A DNA stretch of 64,000 nucleotides from Streptomyces asoensis (GTDB taxonomy: Bacteria > Actinomycetota > Actinomycetes > Streptomycetales > Streptomycetaceae): contig NZ_BNEB01000003.1 in assembly GCF_016860545.1 (NCBI RefSeq), positions 1-64,000 of the forward strand, read 5' to 3'. The translations under genes were made by a program, and so were the position numbers. Below the pieces are notes generated by a model. The model saw only the letters and a program-made list of their open reading frames with translations, made no database searches and had not been told where the DNA came from. Shown one piece after another: positions 20,249 through 29,258 of this stretch (position 1 is the stretch's first letter; each line of letters starts with the position of its first letter).

Positions 20249-21754
20249 CTAAACCTCCATCGACGCCTGTGTGGCCGCCCACACCTGCGGCAGTGCCTCC
20301 TCCGCCAGGTCGGCCCGCCCCTCCTCACGGCCGTAGAGCAGTCCGTACGTGAAGGCGCTCTCCCCCGCGGCGTGCGCCACGGCCGACAGCTCGCGCAGGG
20401 TCTGCCGCGCCATGACGCTGTCCTGGTGCTCACCGAGCAGGCTCTGCAACGATTTCATGCACTTGGCCAGGGTCTTGGCCGCCCCGCCGACGGCCGGGGT
20501 GGCGGTCTCCGCCGCGTAGCGGGTCCGCTTGGCCTTCTTGCGCGCCTCGTGCATGGCCTCGTCGCGGCCGTGTCCGGGCGGCTGCTCCAGGGCCTCCCCG
20601 ACGAGCGCGGACACCTTGTCGAAGTCCTTGCGCACGGCCTTGGCCAGCACCTTGTCCGGCTTCCTGGCCGCGGCCTTCCGCGTGGGCGGATCGCCGACCA
20701 CGGCGTCCAGCGTGTCGAGGAGCGTCAGATAACGCGGTGAGTCGAGCACACCGAGCAGCCGGCGGCGCGAACCGTGTTCGCCGGCCTTGGCCCAGGAGTG
20801 CAGCCGCTCGTTCACCGGCCCGGAGACGAGCGCGGAGGGCAGTTCGCCGAGGGCCGTGCCCAGCCGCTCGGCCAGCACCTCGTGATCGCGGCCCACCCCC
20901 AACTCCCCTGCCAGCCACTTCAGTTCGGCGCCGATCGGGTCGGTCACCTCCCGGTCGAGGACCTTGTGGAAGGAGCGGAACGTGCTGCGCAGGCGGCGGG
21001 TGGCGACCCGCATGTCGTGGACCGCCTCCTCGGCGTCCCGGCGCACCGCGGGGTCCAGCTCGACGATCGCGTCGCGCTGGGCGCGGATGTACGCCATGAC
21101 GTGGTCCCCGGCGGTGACCGGCTCGGCGGGGCCGGTGTCCCGGGGCCGCGGATGCCCGCCCTTGGTCTCCGCAAGGGCCCGCGCCAGCTTCGACGCCGAG
21201 CGGGACGGCCGTACGCCCGCCTTGCGCAGCCGCTTCTCCACCTTGTCGAGGAAGGCCGGGTCGCCGCCGTCGGCGAGCTCCACCTCGATCTCGGTCCACT
21301 GGGCGCTGCCCTCGCCGCCGAACAGCCGGTCGGCGCGTACGGCGTCCACGCTGGCCTCGGCGAGCAGCCGGCCACGGGCGTCGACGAGGTCGCGGACGTC
21401 ACGGCTGGAGCGCAGCCGCACCACGGGCACGAGCTGCCCCTCGCGGACCCGGGAGCGGACCAGTCCGGCGAGTTCGTCGGGTACGGCGTCGGAGAGGGAG
21501 GCCCGGATCTCGTCCCGGACTCCGGGCCCGACGGGCAGTTTCAGGTGCCAGCCGGCGTCGGAGCCCCCGGTACGGCGGCGCAGCGTGATCGAGGCCGAGG
21601 CCAGACGCAGGTCGGAGGTGTCGTAGTAGGTCGCGTCCAGCTCGGCGACGCCTCTGTCGAGGACGGACGCGACACCCCCGGCACCGGTCAGGTCGGGCAG
21701 GCCGCTCTCGTCGGATTCGTACTTGCGCTCGATCTCGCGTTTCGTCTCCGTCAT
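20249..21754 (-). CDS. CYTH and CHAD domain protein
   Basis: 501 aa. The N-terminal CYTH domain (about 5-195) begins with the ExExK-type signature EIERKYE and continues with YYDTSDLRL, ITLRRRTGG and WHLKLPVG; this tunnel fold binds metal and triphosphate. The C-terminal CHAD domain (about 215-495) is helical and His/Arg-rich, with HDMRVATRRLRSTFRSF and a second MHEARKKAKRTRYA block; such domains bind polyphosphate. The fusion suggests a role at polyphosphate granules, perhaps as a triphosphatase, but activity is not shown. ATG 21754 is the only good start. Confidence 0.9.
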   Translation of the reverse strand: MTETKREIERKYESDESGLPDLTGAGGVASVLDRGVAELDATYYDTSDLRLASASITLRRRTGGSDAGWHLKLPVGPGVRDEIRASLSDAVPDELAGLVRSRVREGQLVPVVRLRSSRDVRDLVDARGRLLAEASVDAVRADRLFGGEGSAQWTEIEVELADGGDPAFLDKVEKRLRKAGVRPSRSASKLARALAETKGGHPRPRDTGPAEPVTAGDHVMAYIRAQRDAIVELDPAVRRDAEEAVHDMRVATRRLRSTFRSFHKVLDREVTDPIGAELKWLAGELGVGRDHEVLAERLGTALGELPSALVSGPVNERLHSWAKAGEHGSRRRLLGVLDSPRYLTLLDTLDAVVGDPPTRKAAARKPDKVLAKAVRKDFDKVSALVGEALEQPPGHGRDEAMHEARKKAKRTRYAAETATPAVGGAAKTLAKCMKSLQSLLGEHQDSVMARQTLRELSAVAHAAGESAFTYGLLYGREEGRADLAEEALPQVWAATQASMEV

Positions 21755-21793
21755 GAACCGAACCTAGTCCGAGTCGGGCCCGAACGGCAGTGC

Positions 21794-21820
21794 GCCCGGG
21801 ACCCGAATCACGGTCCGGGC
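21794..21820 (-). terminator. Probable terminator after rodA
   Basis: GC-rich inverted repeat of about 9 bp with a single bulged G, 38 nt after the rodA stop codon, at the end of the mre-rodA cluster. Confidence 0.5.
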
Positions 21821-21857
21821 CACCGAAAGCGCGAGGTCCGGCGTGTTCTCGCGCCTC

Positions 21858-23057
21858 TCAGGCCGACATGGGCCGCTGCACCCGGATGGACTGGAGCAGC
21901 CCCACGGCCACCCAGACCGCGAACATGGACGTACCGCCGTAGGAGACGAACGGCAGCGGCAGACCCGTCACCGGCATGATCCCGAGGGTCATCCCGATGT
22001 TCTCGAAGGACTGGAAGGCGAACCAGGCGACGATACCCGCGGCGACGACCGTGCCGTAGAGCTCCGTCGTCTCACGCGCTATGCGGCAGGCGCGCCAGAG
22101 CACCACACCGAGCAGGACGATGATCAGGCCCGCGCCCAGGAAGCCCAGCTCCTCGCCCGCGACGGTGAAGACGAAGTCCGTCTGCTGCTCGGGAACGAAC
22201 TGGCCCGTCGTCTGCGAGCCGTGGAACAGCCCGGCGCCTGAGAGGCCGCCGGAGCCGATCGCGATGCGGGCCTGGTTGGTGTTGTAGCCGACGCCCGCGG
22301 GGTCGAGGCTGGGGTTGGCGAAGGCGGCGAAGCGGGCGATCTGGTACTCGTCCAGGACGTGCAGCTGCCAGACCGCGACGGCGCCGGCCGCGCCCGCGCC
22401 GAGGAGTCCGAAGACCCAGCGGTTGGAGGCGCCGGAGGCCAGCAGCACGCCCAGCACGATCATCACCATCACCATGACCGACCCGAGGTCGGGCATCAGC
22501 ATGACGATCAGCATGGGGACGGCCGCGAGACCGAGGGCCTGGAGCACCGTGCGGTGGTCGGGGTAGAGCTTGTCACCGGCGTCGACCCGGGCCGCGAGCA
22601 GCATCGCCATGCCCAGAATGATCGTGATCTTCACGAACTCCGAGGGCTGGAGCGAGAAACCGCCGCCGATCACGATCCACGAGTGCGCGCCGTTGACCGT
22701 CGAGCCCAGCGGGGTCAGCACGGCCAGAATGCCCATGAGCGAGAGGCCGTACAGGACCGGCACCGCGTTGCGCAGGGTGCGGTGGCCCAGCCAGATCGTG
22801 CCGATCATCAGGCAGATCCCGATGCCGGTGTTCATCAGGTGCCGGATGAGGAAGTAGTACGGGTCGCCCTGGTTGATCTCGGTGCGGTTGCGGGTCGCCG
22901 AGAAGACCAGGAGGGAACCGATCAGCGACAGGGCGATCGCCGACATCAGTATCGGCCAGTCCAGCCGCCGGGCCACCGAGTCCCGGGCGAAGACCCGGGT
23001 CCAGCCGGCCCGCTCGGGCCCGTATCCGGAGACGGAGAAACCGTTCGCGCCGGTCAT
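21858..23057 (-). CDS. rodA: RodA-type SEDS peptidoglycan glycosyltransferase
   Basis: Integral membrane polymerase of 399 aa that extends glycan strands together with a class B PBP. About ten membrane segments are visible; SEDS hallmarks are GAHSWIVIGGGFSLQPSEFVKI and the C-terminal ITGLPLPFVSYGGTSM-like stretch (PVTGLPLPFVSYGGTSM). ATG 23057 overlaps the mrdA stop (ATGA), with GGAGG 8 nt upstream. In S. coelicolor the equivalent gene is called sfr. The partner PBP2 is encoded immediately upstream. Confidence 0.95.
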   Translation of the reverse strand: MTGANGFSVSGYGPERAGWTRVFARDSVARRLDWPILMSAIALSLIGSLLVFSATRNRTEINQGDPYYFLIRHLMNTGIGICLMIGTIWLGHRTLRNAVPVLYGLSLMGILAVLTPLGSTVNGAHSWIVIGGGFSLQPSEFVKITIILGMAMLLAARVDAGDKLYPDHRTVLQALGLAAVPMLIVMLMPDLGSVMVMVMIVLGVLLASGASNRWVFGLLGAGAAGAVAVWQLHVLDEYQIARFAAFANPSLDPAGVGYNTNQARIAIGSGGLSGAGLFHGSQTTGQFVPEQQTDFVFTVAGEELGFLGAGLIIVLLGVVLWRACRIARETTELYGTVVAAGIVAWFAFQSFENIGMTLGIMPVTGLPLPFVSYGGTSMFAVWVAVGLLQSIRVQRPMSA

Positions 23058-25303
23058 GTGCACATCCTCCGGCTTCCCCTCTTCCGCCGTCGCCTGCGGG
23101 TGTCGCGGTTGGTGCTGGTGTTCTGCTGTGCGGTGCCCGCGGGCTGGCTCTCGTCCGGCGTCGGCGCGGTCTGCTGGCTGGCGCGCTGCTCCTTCGCCGG
23201 GTCCTTGGAGACCTTCGGGGCCTTGATGGTGCCGTCGGCCTGGACCTTCGGCAGGCCGACCTGCGGGGAGGGCAGCAGGGCGTTCTTCTTGTCGATCTTG
23301 CCGTCGTCGGAGACGCCGTACATCGCGTTGTAGATGTGCCGCACGGCCTCACCGGAGGCGCCCGAACCGGTACCGGCCTGGGCGATCGTCATGATGACCG
23401 TGTAGTCCTTGCTGTACGTGGCGAGCCAGGACGTCGTCTGCTTGCCGTAGACCTCCGCGGTACCGGTCTTGGCGTGCAGCGGGATCTCCTCCTGCGGCCA
23501 GCCGCCGAACTTCCAGGCGGCGGTACCCCGGGTGACCACGCCCTCCAGGGCGGCGTCCATGCCCTTGATCGTGGCCTTGTCGACCGGAAGCCGGCCCTTG
23601 GGCTTGGGCTTGATCTCCTGGACGGTCTTCCCGTCGGCGCTGACGATGGCCTTGCCGATGGTCGGGGTGTACATCGTGCCGCCGTTGGCGAGAGCCCCGT
23701 AGATCACGGCCTCCTGGATCGGGGTGACGAGGGTGTCGCCCTGACCGATGGAGTAGTTGATCGAGTCGCCCTCACGCATCTTGTTGCCCTCGAGGCAGTT
23801 CTCGTACGCGATCATCTCGACGTACGTGCCGCCCTTCTTGCCGTACTTGCACCAGGAGTCCTTGTTGGCCTTCCAGTAGGACTCCTTCCACTGGCGGTCC
23901 GGGACCCGGCCGGTCACCTCGTTGGGGAGGTCGACGCCGGTCTCCTGGCCGAGGCCGAACTGGTGGGCCGCCTTGTAGAAGTAGTCCTTGGGCTCACCCT
24001 TCTTCGGGTTGATGCCGCCGTCCTTCTTCCACTCCCGGTCCGCCAGGCCGTAGAAGACGGTGTCGCAGGAGACCTCCAGGGCCCGGCCGAGCGAGATCGG
24101 GCCGAAGCTCTCCCCCTCGAAGTTCTTGAAGACCTGGCCGCCCACCGAGTAGGAACTGGTGCACGGGTAGCCGCCGTCCCACTCGTAGCCCGCCTCGACC
24201 GCGGCGGCCGTGGAGACCACCTTGAACGTCGAACCCGGTGCCGACTGACCCTGTATGGCCCGGTTGAGCAGCGGGTAGTCGGAGGTCTTGCCGGTGAGCT
24301 TCTTGTAGTCCTTGGCGGAGATGCCGCCGACCCAGACGTTGGGGTCGTAGGCCGGGGCGGAGGCCATGGCGACGACCCGGCCGGTCTTGGCCTCCATCAC
24401 CACGACCGCGCCGGAGTCGGCCTTGTAGTTCTCGCCGGTGATCTTGTCGAACTGGGTGCGGGCGATCTTCATCGCGTTGTTCAGTTCGTACTCGGCGACC
24501 CGTTGGACGCGGGCGTCGATGCTGGTGACGAGGTTGGAACCGGGCTGCGCCTCGTCCGCCTCGGCCTCGCCGATGACCCGGCCGAGGTTGTCCACCTCGT
24601 AGCGGGTGACGCCGGCCTTGCCACGCAGCTGCTTGTCGTACTGGCGCTCCAGGCCGCTGCGGCCGACCTGGTCGGAGCGCAGGTAGGGCGAGTCGGTGTC
24701 CTGGGCCTTGGTGATCTCGTCGTCGGTGACCGGGGAGAGGTAGCCGAGGACCTGCGCGGTGTTGGCGTTGCCGGGGGCCGCGTAGCGGCGCACGGCCTCG
24801 GGCTCGGCGGTGATGCCGGGGAAGTCCTCGGCACGCTCGCGGATCTGGAGCGCCTGCTTGGCGGTGGCCTCGTCGGTGATGGGGATCGGCTGGTAGGGCG
24901 AGCCGTTCCAGCAGGGCTGGGGGGTCTTCGCGTCGCACAGCCGGACCTTCTGGGCGACCTCGTCGGGCTTCATGCCGAGGACGCCCGCCAGCTTGGTCAG
25001 GACCGCCTTGCCGTCGTCCTTCTGCTTCAGCAGGTCGGTACGGGAGGCGGAGACCACCAGGCGGGTCTCGTTGTCCGCGAGGGCCACCCCGCGCGCGTCC
25101 AGGATCGAGCCGCGCACGGCGGGTTCGACGACCTGCTGCACGTGGTTGCCGGAGGCCTCCTTGGCGTACGCGGCGCCCTCCCGGATCTGGAGGTACCACA
25201 GGCGGCCGCCGAGCGTGCCGAGCAGGGAGAGGACGAGGATCTGGATCACGACGAGCCTGATCTGGACCCGTGGGGTCCGACCGGTCTCGGGAATGTTGGT
25301 CAC
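23054..25303 (-). CDS. mrdA: Penicillin-binding protein 2, class B transpeptidase
   Basis: Cross-links peptidoglycan outside the membrane, in complex with RodA and MreC/D. The 749-aa protein has an N-terminal anchor (about 17-37, VVIQILVLSLLGTLGGRL), a pedestal domain, and a transpeptidase domain with SxxK in SAPGSTFKVV, the second motif in YSIGQGDTL and KTG in HAKTGTAEVYG. The C-terminus is a Pro/Gln/Thr tail ending in Arg-rich residues. GTG 25303 overlaps the mreD stop (GTGA). Length is a little above the usual 600-700 aa, owing to the tail and to the insertion around CEGN-type residues in the pedestal/TP linker. Confidence 0.94.
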   Translation of the reverse strand: MTNIPETGRTPRVQIRLVVIQILVLSLLGTLGGRLWYLQIREGAAYAKEASGNHVQQVVEPAVRGSILDARGVALADNETRLVVSASRTDLLKQKDDGKAVLTKLAGVLGMKPDEVAQKVRLCDAKTPQPCWNGSPYQPIPITDEATAKQALQIRERAEDFPGITAEPEAVRRYAAPGNANTAQVLGYLSPVTDDEITKAQDTDSPYLRSDQVGRSGLERQYDKQLRGKAGVTRYEVDNLGRVIGEAEADEAQPGSNLVTSIDARVQRVAEYELNNAMKIARTQFDKITGENYKADSGAVVVMEAKTGRVVAMASAPAYDPNVWVGGISAKDYKKLTGKTSDYPLLNRAIQGQSAPGSTFKVVSTAAAVEAGYEWDGGYPCTSSYSVGGQVFKNFEGESFGPISLGRALEVSCDTVFYGLADREWKKDGGINPKKGEPKDYFYKAAHQFGLGQETGVDLPNEVTGRVPDRQWKESYWKANKDSWCKYGKKGGTYVEMIAYENCLEGNKMREGDSINYSIGQGDTLVTPIQEAVIYGALANGGTMYTPTIGKAIVSADGKTVQEIKPKPKGRLPVDKATIKGMDAALEGVVTRGTAAWKFGGWPQEEIPLHAKTGTAEVYGKQTTSWLATYSKDYTVIMTIAQAGTGSGASGEAVRHIYNAMYGVSDDGKIDKKNALLPSPQVGLPKVQADGTIKAPKVSKDPAKEQRASQQTAPTPDESQPAGTAQQNTSTNRDTRRRRRKRGSRRMCT

Positions 25304-25971
25304 AGCCGCTTGACCCCCTTGATGCGTCCCGCCCGGGTCGCCCGCGACCTGGCGGCCTTCAGCTTGAGTCCGCCGCGCTGCCCGCCGATCCTCAGACCCG
25401 TCCCCGAGGAGAGCCAGCCCGAGGAGATGTCGGGGCTCTTGGCGGCGGAGTTGGTCTCGGCGAGCGGGTCGTTGTCGGCGCGCCGCGCCAGGAACATGAC
25501 CGCGGGGACGACGAACGGGGCGAGCAGCAGGTCGTACAGGGCGGCCGTGAACAGCAGTCCCGTCAGGCCCACGTGACGGGCCGCGGTGTCGCCGACCAGG
25601 GCGCCCACCCCGGCGTACAGCAGGGTGGAGCCGATGGCGGCTCCGACCACGACGACCATCGGACCGGTGGCGGACTTGATCTGGCCGCTCTCGGGCTTGA
25701 TCAGCCCGGCGAGGTAGCCGATCACGCACAGCACCAGGGCGTAGCGGCCGGCGGCGTGGTCGGCGGGCGGGGCGAGGTCGGCGAGGAGACCGGCGCCGAA
25801 GCCGATGAGGGCCCCGCCGACATGGCCGTAGACCATGGCCAGGCCCAGCACGGTGAGCAGGAGCAGATCGGGTACGGCGCCCGGGAGGTGGAGGCGGGCG
25901 AGGACGCTCACCTGGATCACCAGGGCGACGACGACGAGCGGGACGGAGAGCAGGATCCGGTTGACGCGCAT
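25300..25971 (-). CDS. mreD: Rod shape-determining membrane protein MreD
   Basis: 223 aa with about five membrane segments (for example LLSVPLVVVALVIQVSVLA and DLLLLTVLGLAMVYGHVGG) and a basic, soluble C-terminal tail of about 60 residues. It belongs to the MreBCD-RodA-PBP2 machinery that in Streptomyces acts mainly in spore-wall synthesis. ATG 25971 has AGGAG 11 nt upstream; the gene starts 15 nt after mreC. Confidence 0.9.
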   Translation of the reverse strand: MRVNRILLSVPLVVVALVIQVSVLARLHLPGAVPDLLLLTVLGLAMVYGHVGGALIGFGAGLLADLAPPADHAAGRYALVLCVIGYLAGLIKPESGQIKSATGPMVVVVGAAIGSTLLYAGVGALVGDTAARHVGLTGLLFTAALYDLLLAPFVVPAVMFLARRADNDPLAETNSAAKSPDISSGWLSSGTGLRIGGQRGGLKLKAARSRATRAGRIKGVKRL

Positions 25972-25986
25972 GGGGGTTGTCAGCTC

Positions 25987-26925
25987 CTACTGCTGCTGGC
26001 CGTCTACGGGTGCGTTCGCGTTCGGAGTGACCGTGACGGTCACCGTCGGCGTGGGGACCGGTTTGGGCTTCGAGGGGAGCACGGTGTCGCGCGGGTCCTT
26101 CTTCGGGGCCTCGACGACCACGCCCACGATGTCGAGCTTGGTGTAGCTGACGTACGGCGTGACGTAGAGGGTGCGGGTGAGGTCGCCGCCGGAGGGGTCG
26201 ACCCGGGAGACGACGCCGACCGGGACACCGGGGACGAAGGGCTTGTCGGCCTGCGAGCCGAAGGTGACCAGACGGTCGCCCTTCTTCACGTCGGCCTTGC
26301 CGTTGAGGAGTTCGACGCGCAGCGGCCGGTCGCCCTGCCCGGAGGCGAAACCGAGCTCGTCGGACGCCTCCATCCGGGTGCCGACGGTGAAGTCGGGGTC
26401 GTTGGCCAGCAGCACGGTCGCGGTGTGCGGGCCGACGGTGGTGACCCGCCCGACCAGCCCTTCGCCGTTCAGGACCGTCATGTCGCGCCGGACGCCGTCG
26501 TTCGCGCCCACGTCGATGGTGATGGTCCAGGAGAAGCCCTGGGCCGCTCCTATCGCGATGACCTCCGCGCCCTTGATGCCGTACTGGCCCGTACCGGCGA
26601 TCTTCAGCATCTTGTCGAGCTGGGCCAGACGGCTGCGGTTGCGGTCGTCGCTGCCGAGTTTCGCCTTGAGGGCCGCGTTCTCCTTCTCCAGCGCGGTGAG
26701 CCGGTCGTGGCGCTCACCGGAGTCGCGGACGGCGGAGACGGCGTTGCCGACGGGATCCACCGCCGACGACACGCCGTTCTCGATCGGACCGAAGGCCGCG
26801 GCCGCGGCCTGCCGGGCACCGTCGACCGGCGAGTCCTCACCACCCCGGATGTCCACCGTGATCAGCGCGAACGCTACGGCGATCAGCAGCACCAGGAGCA
26901 GCCGGCTCTCTCGTGTGTCCCTCAC
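25987..26925 (-). CDS. mreC: Rod shape-determining protein MreC
   Basis: Bitopic envelope protein, 312 aa. A signal anchor (RESRLLLVLLIAVAFALITV) follows the start; a coiled coil (about 75-100, RLTALEKENAALKAKL) and the beta-barrel MreC domain (NDGVRRDMTVLNGEGLVGRV and later blocks) follow. The tail is Pro/Thr-rich. GTG 26925 gives the family-typical short cytoplasmic end, but its GGAAGG is 15 nt away; a TTG at 26961 would add 12 residues. The mreB-mreC gap of about 200 nt holds a hairpin. Confidence 0.9.
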   Translation of the reverse strand: MRDTRESRLLLVLLIAVAFALITVDIRGGEDSPVDGARQAAAAAFGPIENGVSSAVDPVGNAVSAVRDSGERHDRLTALEKENAALKAKLGSDDRNRSRLAQLDKMLKIAGTGQYGIKGAEVIAIGAAQGFSWTITIDVGANDGVRRDMTVLNGEGLVGRVTTVGPHTATVLLANDPDFTVGTRMEASDELGFASGQGDRPLRVELLNGKADVKKGDRLVTFGSQADKPFVPGVPVGVVSRVDPSGGDLTRTLYVTPYVSYTKLDIVGVVVEAPKKDPRDTVLPSKPKPVPTPTVTVTVTPNANAPVDGQQQ

Positions 26926-27083
26926 GTGCGGCGGCCGTGCCCTTCCTCGAGAAAAAACCAAGAACAGGAATCAGGAAGCAGGTGTCGACGAGCAGTTGTC
27001 GAAAGCGGTTCGGGAATTGCGGTAGCCCCGGGCCAGGATGACCAAGGGCGCTTTGTGGGAGCTTATGCCTCTATGTCAACGAT

Positions 27084-27117
27084 CCGCCGCACGAGAGGGG
27101 ATCATCCCGTACGGCGG
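27084..27117 (-). terminator. Hairpin between mreB and mreC
   Basis: Imperfect stem of about 9-13 bp (outer arm CCGCCGUAC-type pairing with one G-U, inner GGGA/TCCC) 16 nt after the mreB stop. It could end most mreB transcripts and let some read into mreC. Confidence 0.45.
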
Positions 27118-27132
27118 AACCGAAGCGTTACG

Positions 27133-28152
27133 TCATCTGCGGGGCGCGGCGTCCAGGACCTGCTGGAGCGCCTCGAACTCCTCGACACACTTCCCGGAGC
27201 CGAGCGCCACGCTGTCCAGCGGGTCCTCGGCGATGTGGATGGGCATGCCGGTCTCCCGGCGCAGCCGCTCGTCCAGACCGCGCAGCAGCGCTCCGCCGCC
27301 GGTCAGGACGATCCCGCGGTCCATGATGTCGCCGGACAGCTCCGGCGGACACTTGTCGAGGGTGGTCTTCACGGCGTCGACGATCGCGTTGACGGGTTCC
27401 TCGATCGCCTTGCGCACCTCGGCGGCCGAGATGACGACGGTCTTGGGCAGCCCGGAGACGAGGTCACGGCCGCGGATTTCGGTGTGCTGGTCGTCGTCGA
27501 GGTCGTAGGCCGAACCGATCGTGATCTTGATCTGTTCGGCGGTCCGCTCACCGAGGAGGAGGCTGTACTCCTTCTTGATGTGCTGGATGATCGCGTTGTC
27601 CAGTTCATCGCCCGCCACGCGGATGGACTGGGCGGTGACGATGCCGCCGAGCGAGATGACCGCGACCTCCGTGGTGCCGCCGCCGATGTCCACCACCATG
27701 TTGCCCGTGGCCTCGTGGACCGGCAGGCCGGAGCCGATGGCAGCGGCCATGGGCTCCTCGATGATGTGCACCTGACGGGCGCCGGCCTGGGTCGACGCCT
27801 CGATGACGGCGCGGCGCTCGACACCCGTAATGCCCGAGGGCACACAGACGACGACCCGCGGCCGAGCCAGATACCTCCGCTTGTGGATCTTCAGGATGAA
27901 GTAGCGGAGCATCCGCTCGGTGATCTCGAAGTCGGCGATCACACCGTCCTTCAGCGGACGCACGGCAACGATGTTGCCGGGCGTGCGCCCGATCATCTTC
28001 TTCGCTTCCGCGCCGACCGCGAGGATGCCACCGGTGTTGGTGTTGATCGCGACGACGGACGGCTCGTTGAGTACGATCCCGCGACCCCTGACGTACACCA
28101 GCGTGTTGGCGGTCCCGAGGTCGACAGCCATGTCACGGCCGATGAACGACAT
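27133..28152 (-). CDS. mreB: Actin-like rod shape-determining protein MreB
   Basis: Bacterial actin of 339 aa that polymerises under the membrane and positions wall synthesis. Phosphate loops are [11 protein letters not shown] near the start and [16 protein letters not shown] in the middle, the adenosine motif is [13 protein letters not shown] near the end, and the connect motifs are conserved. ATG 28152 has GGGGA just upstream; ATG 28164 would add MGNS and is the other possible start (343 aa). Very highly conserved and not in doubt. Confidence 0.96.
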   Translation of the reverse strand: MSFIGRDMAVDLGTANTLVYVRGRGIVLNEPSVVAINTNTGGILAVGAEAKKMIGRTPGNIVAVRPLKDGVIADFEITERMLRYFILKIHKRRYLARPRVVVCVPSGITGVERRAVIEASTQAGARQVHIIEEPMAAAIGSGLPVHEATGNMVVDIGGGTTEVAVISLGGIVTAQSIRVAGDELDNAIIQHIKKEYSLLLGERTAEQIKITIGSAYDLDDDQHTEIRGRDLVSGLPKTVVISAAEVRKAIEEPVNAIVDAVKTTLDKCPPELSGDIMDRGIVLTGGGALLRGLDERLRRETGMPIHIAEDPLDSVALGSGKCVEEFEALQQVLDAAPRR

Positions 28153-28321
28153 TGAGTTCCCCATCAGGATTCGACTGGCCTTCCATGAGCTTTGAGGGCT
28201 TATCAGGTCGGCGAGGTGGGTGCTGTGACGTGAAGGCTTCCATCGTAAACGCGCCTGCACGAACACTGCGGAGCGGTCTCCGCCATTGTTTGCAGATGCT
28301 GTGAGGGTTCGCTTCCGGAGA

Positions 28322-28357
28322 CGGGCGTTCGGGGGCTCACGTTCCCTCGATCGCCCG
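28322..28357 (-). terminator. ndk terminator
   Basis: 14-pair stem with one mismatch and one G-U pair (28322-28335 and 28344-28357), 8-nt loop, 29 nt after the ndk stop codon. It also lies just upstream of the mreB promoter region. Confidence 0.65.
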
Positions 28358-28385
28358 CTTCAGACCCTTCGTCCCGCTGTCGGGG

Positions 28386-28799
28386 TCAGACCCGGCCGGG
28401 AAAGAAGATCTTCACCTCGCGCTCCGCGGACTCCTCGGAGTCGGAGGCGTGGACGAGGTTCTCGCGCACGATCACACCGAAGTCCCCGCGGATCGAGCCC
28501 GGGGCGGCGGCGATCGGGTCGGTCGGGCCGGCGAGCGCGCGCACGCCCTCGATGACCCGCTCGCCCTCGACGATCAGCGCGACGACCGGACCCGAGGCCA
28601 TGAACGCCACCAGCGGCTCGTAGAAGGGCTTGCCCTTGTGCTCGCCGTAGTGCTGCTCCAGCGTCTCCTGGTCCAGGGTGCGCAGCTCCAGCGCGGTGAT
28701 CTGCCAGCCCGCCTTGCGCTCGATGCGGCTGATGATCTCGCCGGTCAGGCCACGACGGACGGCGTCGGGCTTGAGCAGGACGAGGGTGCGCTGGCTCAC
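28386..28799 (-). CDS. ndk: Nucleoside diphosphate kinase
   Basis: Equilibrates nucleoside di- and triphosphates through a phospho-histidine. 137 aa, the usual length. QRTLVLLKPDAVRRGLTGEI opens the fold, MASGPVVALIVEG lies in the middle, and the catalytic His is in NLVHASDSEESAEREV. GTG 28799 has AAGGAG at 7 nt. Next upstream is the DUF4233 gene, 82 nt away. Confidence 0.96.
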   Translation of the reverse strand: MSQRTLVLLKPDAVRRGLTGEIISRIERKAGWQITALELRTLDQETLEQHYGEHKGKPFYEPLVAFMASGPVVALIVEGERVIEGVRALAGPTDPIAAAPGSIRGDFGVIVRENLVHASDSEESAEREVKIFFPGRV

Positions 28800-28881
28800 G
28801 AGGGGACTCCTTCTGCTGCCGGTGTGTTCTACAGCCGGTGTGTGCGGTGGGATGAGGTTACAGGTCGTGTCCGGGCCGCTG

Positions 28882-29247
28882 TCACGCAGCGTCAGCACTA
28901 CCGGCCGGGGCCTGCCCGGCCTGGGCGGCGAAGCGCGCCTTCGCCTCGTCGACCTTGCGTCCGAAGTGCACGGACGCCCACCACAGGGCGGCGAAGAGCA
29001 CCCCCAGGAAGAACATGATCGGCACGAAGAAGCCGGACGCGACGAGCGCGATCTGGAGCGCCCAGCCGAGGGCGACGCCCCCGGGCCGGGTGACCATGCC
29101 GCACAGCAGCAGGCTGAGGAGCATGGCGATGCCGCACACCGTCCACACCGTGGAGGTCGACAGGTCGGCGTCCTTCATGGCGACCAGACCGGCGAAGCCG
29201 ATCACGAAGAACTCGCCGATCAGGGTCGATGAGCAGAGCGTACGCAT
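28882..29247 (-). CDS. DUF4233 membrane protein
   Basis: Small membrane protein of 121 aa with about four hydrophobic segments (LIGEFFVIGFAGLVAM, VWTVCGIAMLLSLLLCGMV, WALQIALVASGFFVPIMFF). It always accompanies folC in actinomycetes; the role is unknown. It starts 11 nt after folC, in the same operon. The C-terminal 25 residues are soluble and Ala-rich. Confidence 0.85.
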   Translation of the reverse strand: MRTLCSSTLIGEFFVIGFAGLVAMKDADLSTSTVWTVCGIAMLLSLLLCGMVTRPGGVALGWALQIALVASGFFVPIMFFLGVLFAALWWASVHFGRKVDEAKARFAAQAGQAPAGSADAA

Positions 29248-29258
29248 GATGGGGGACC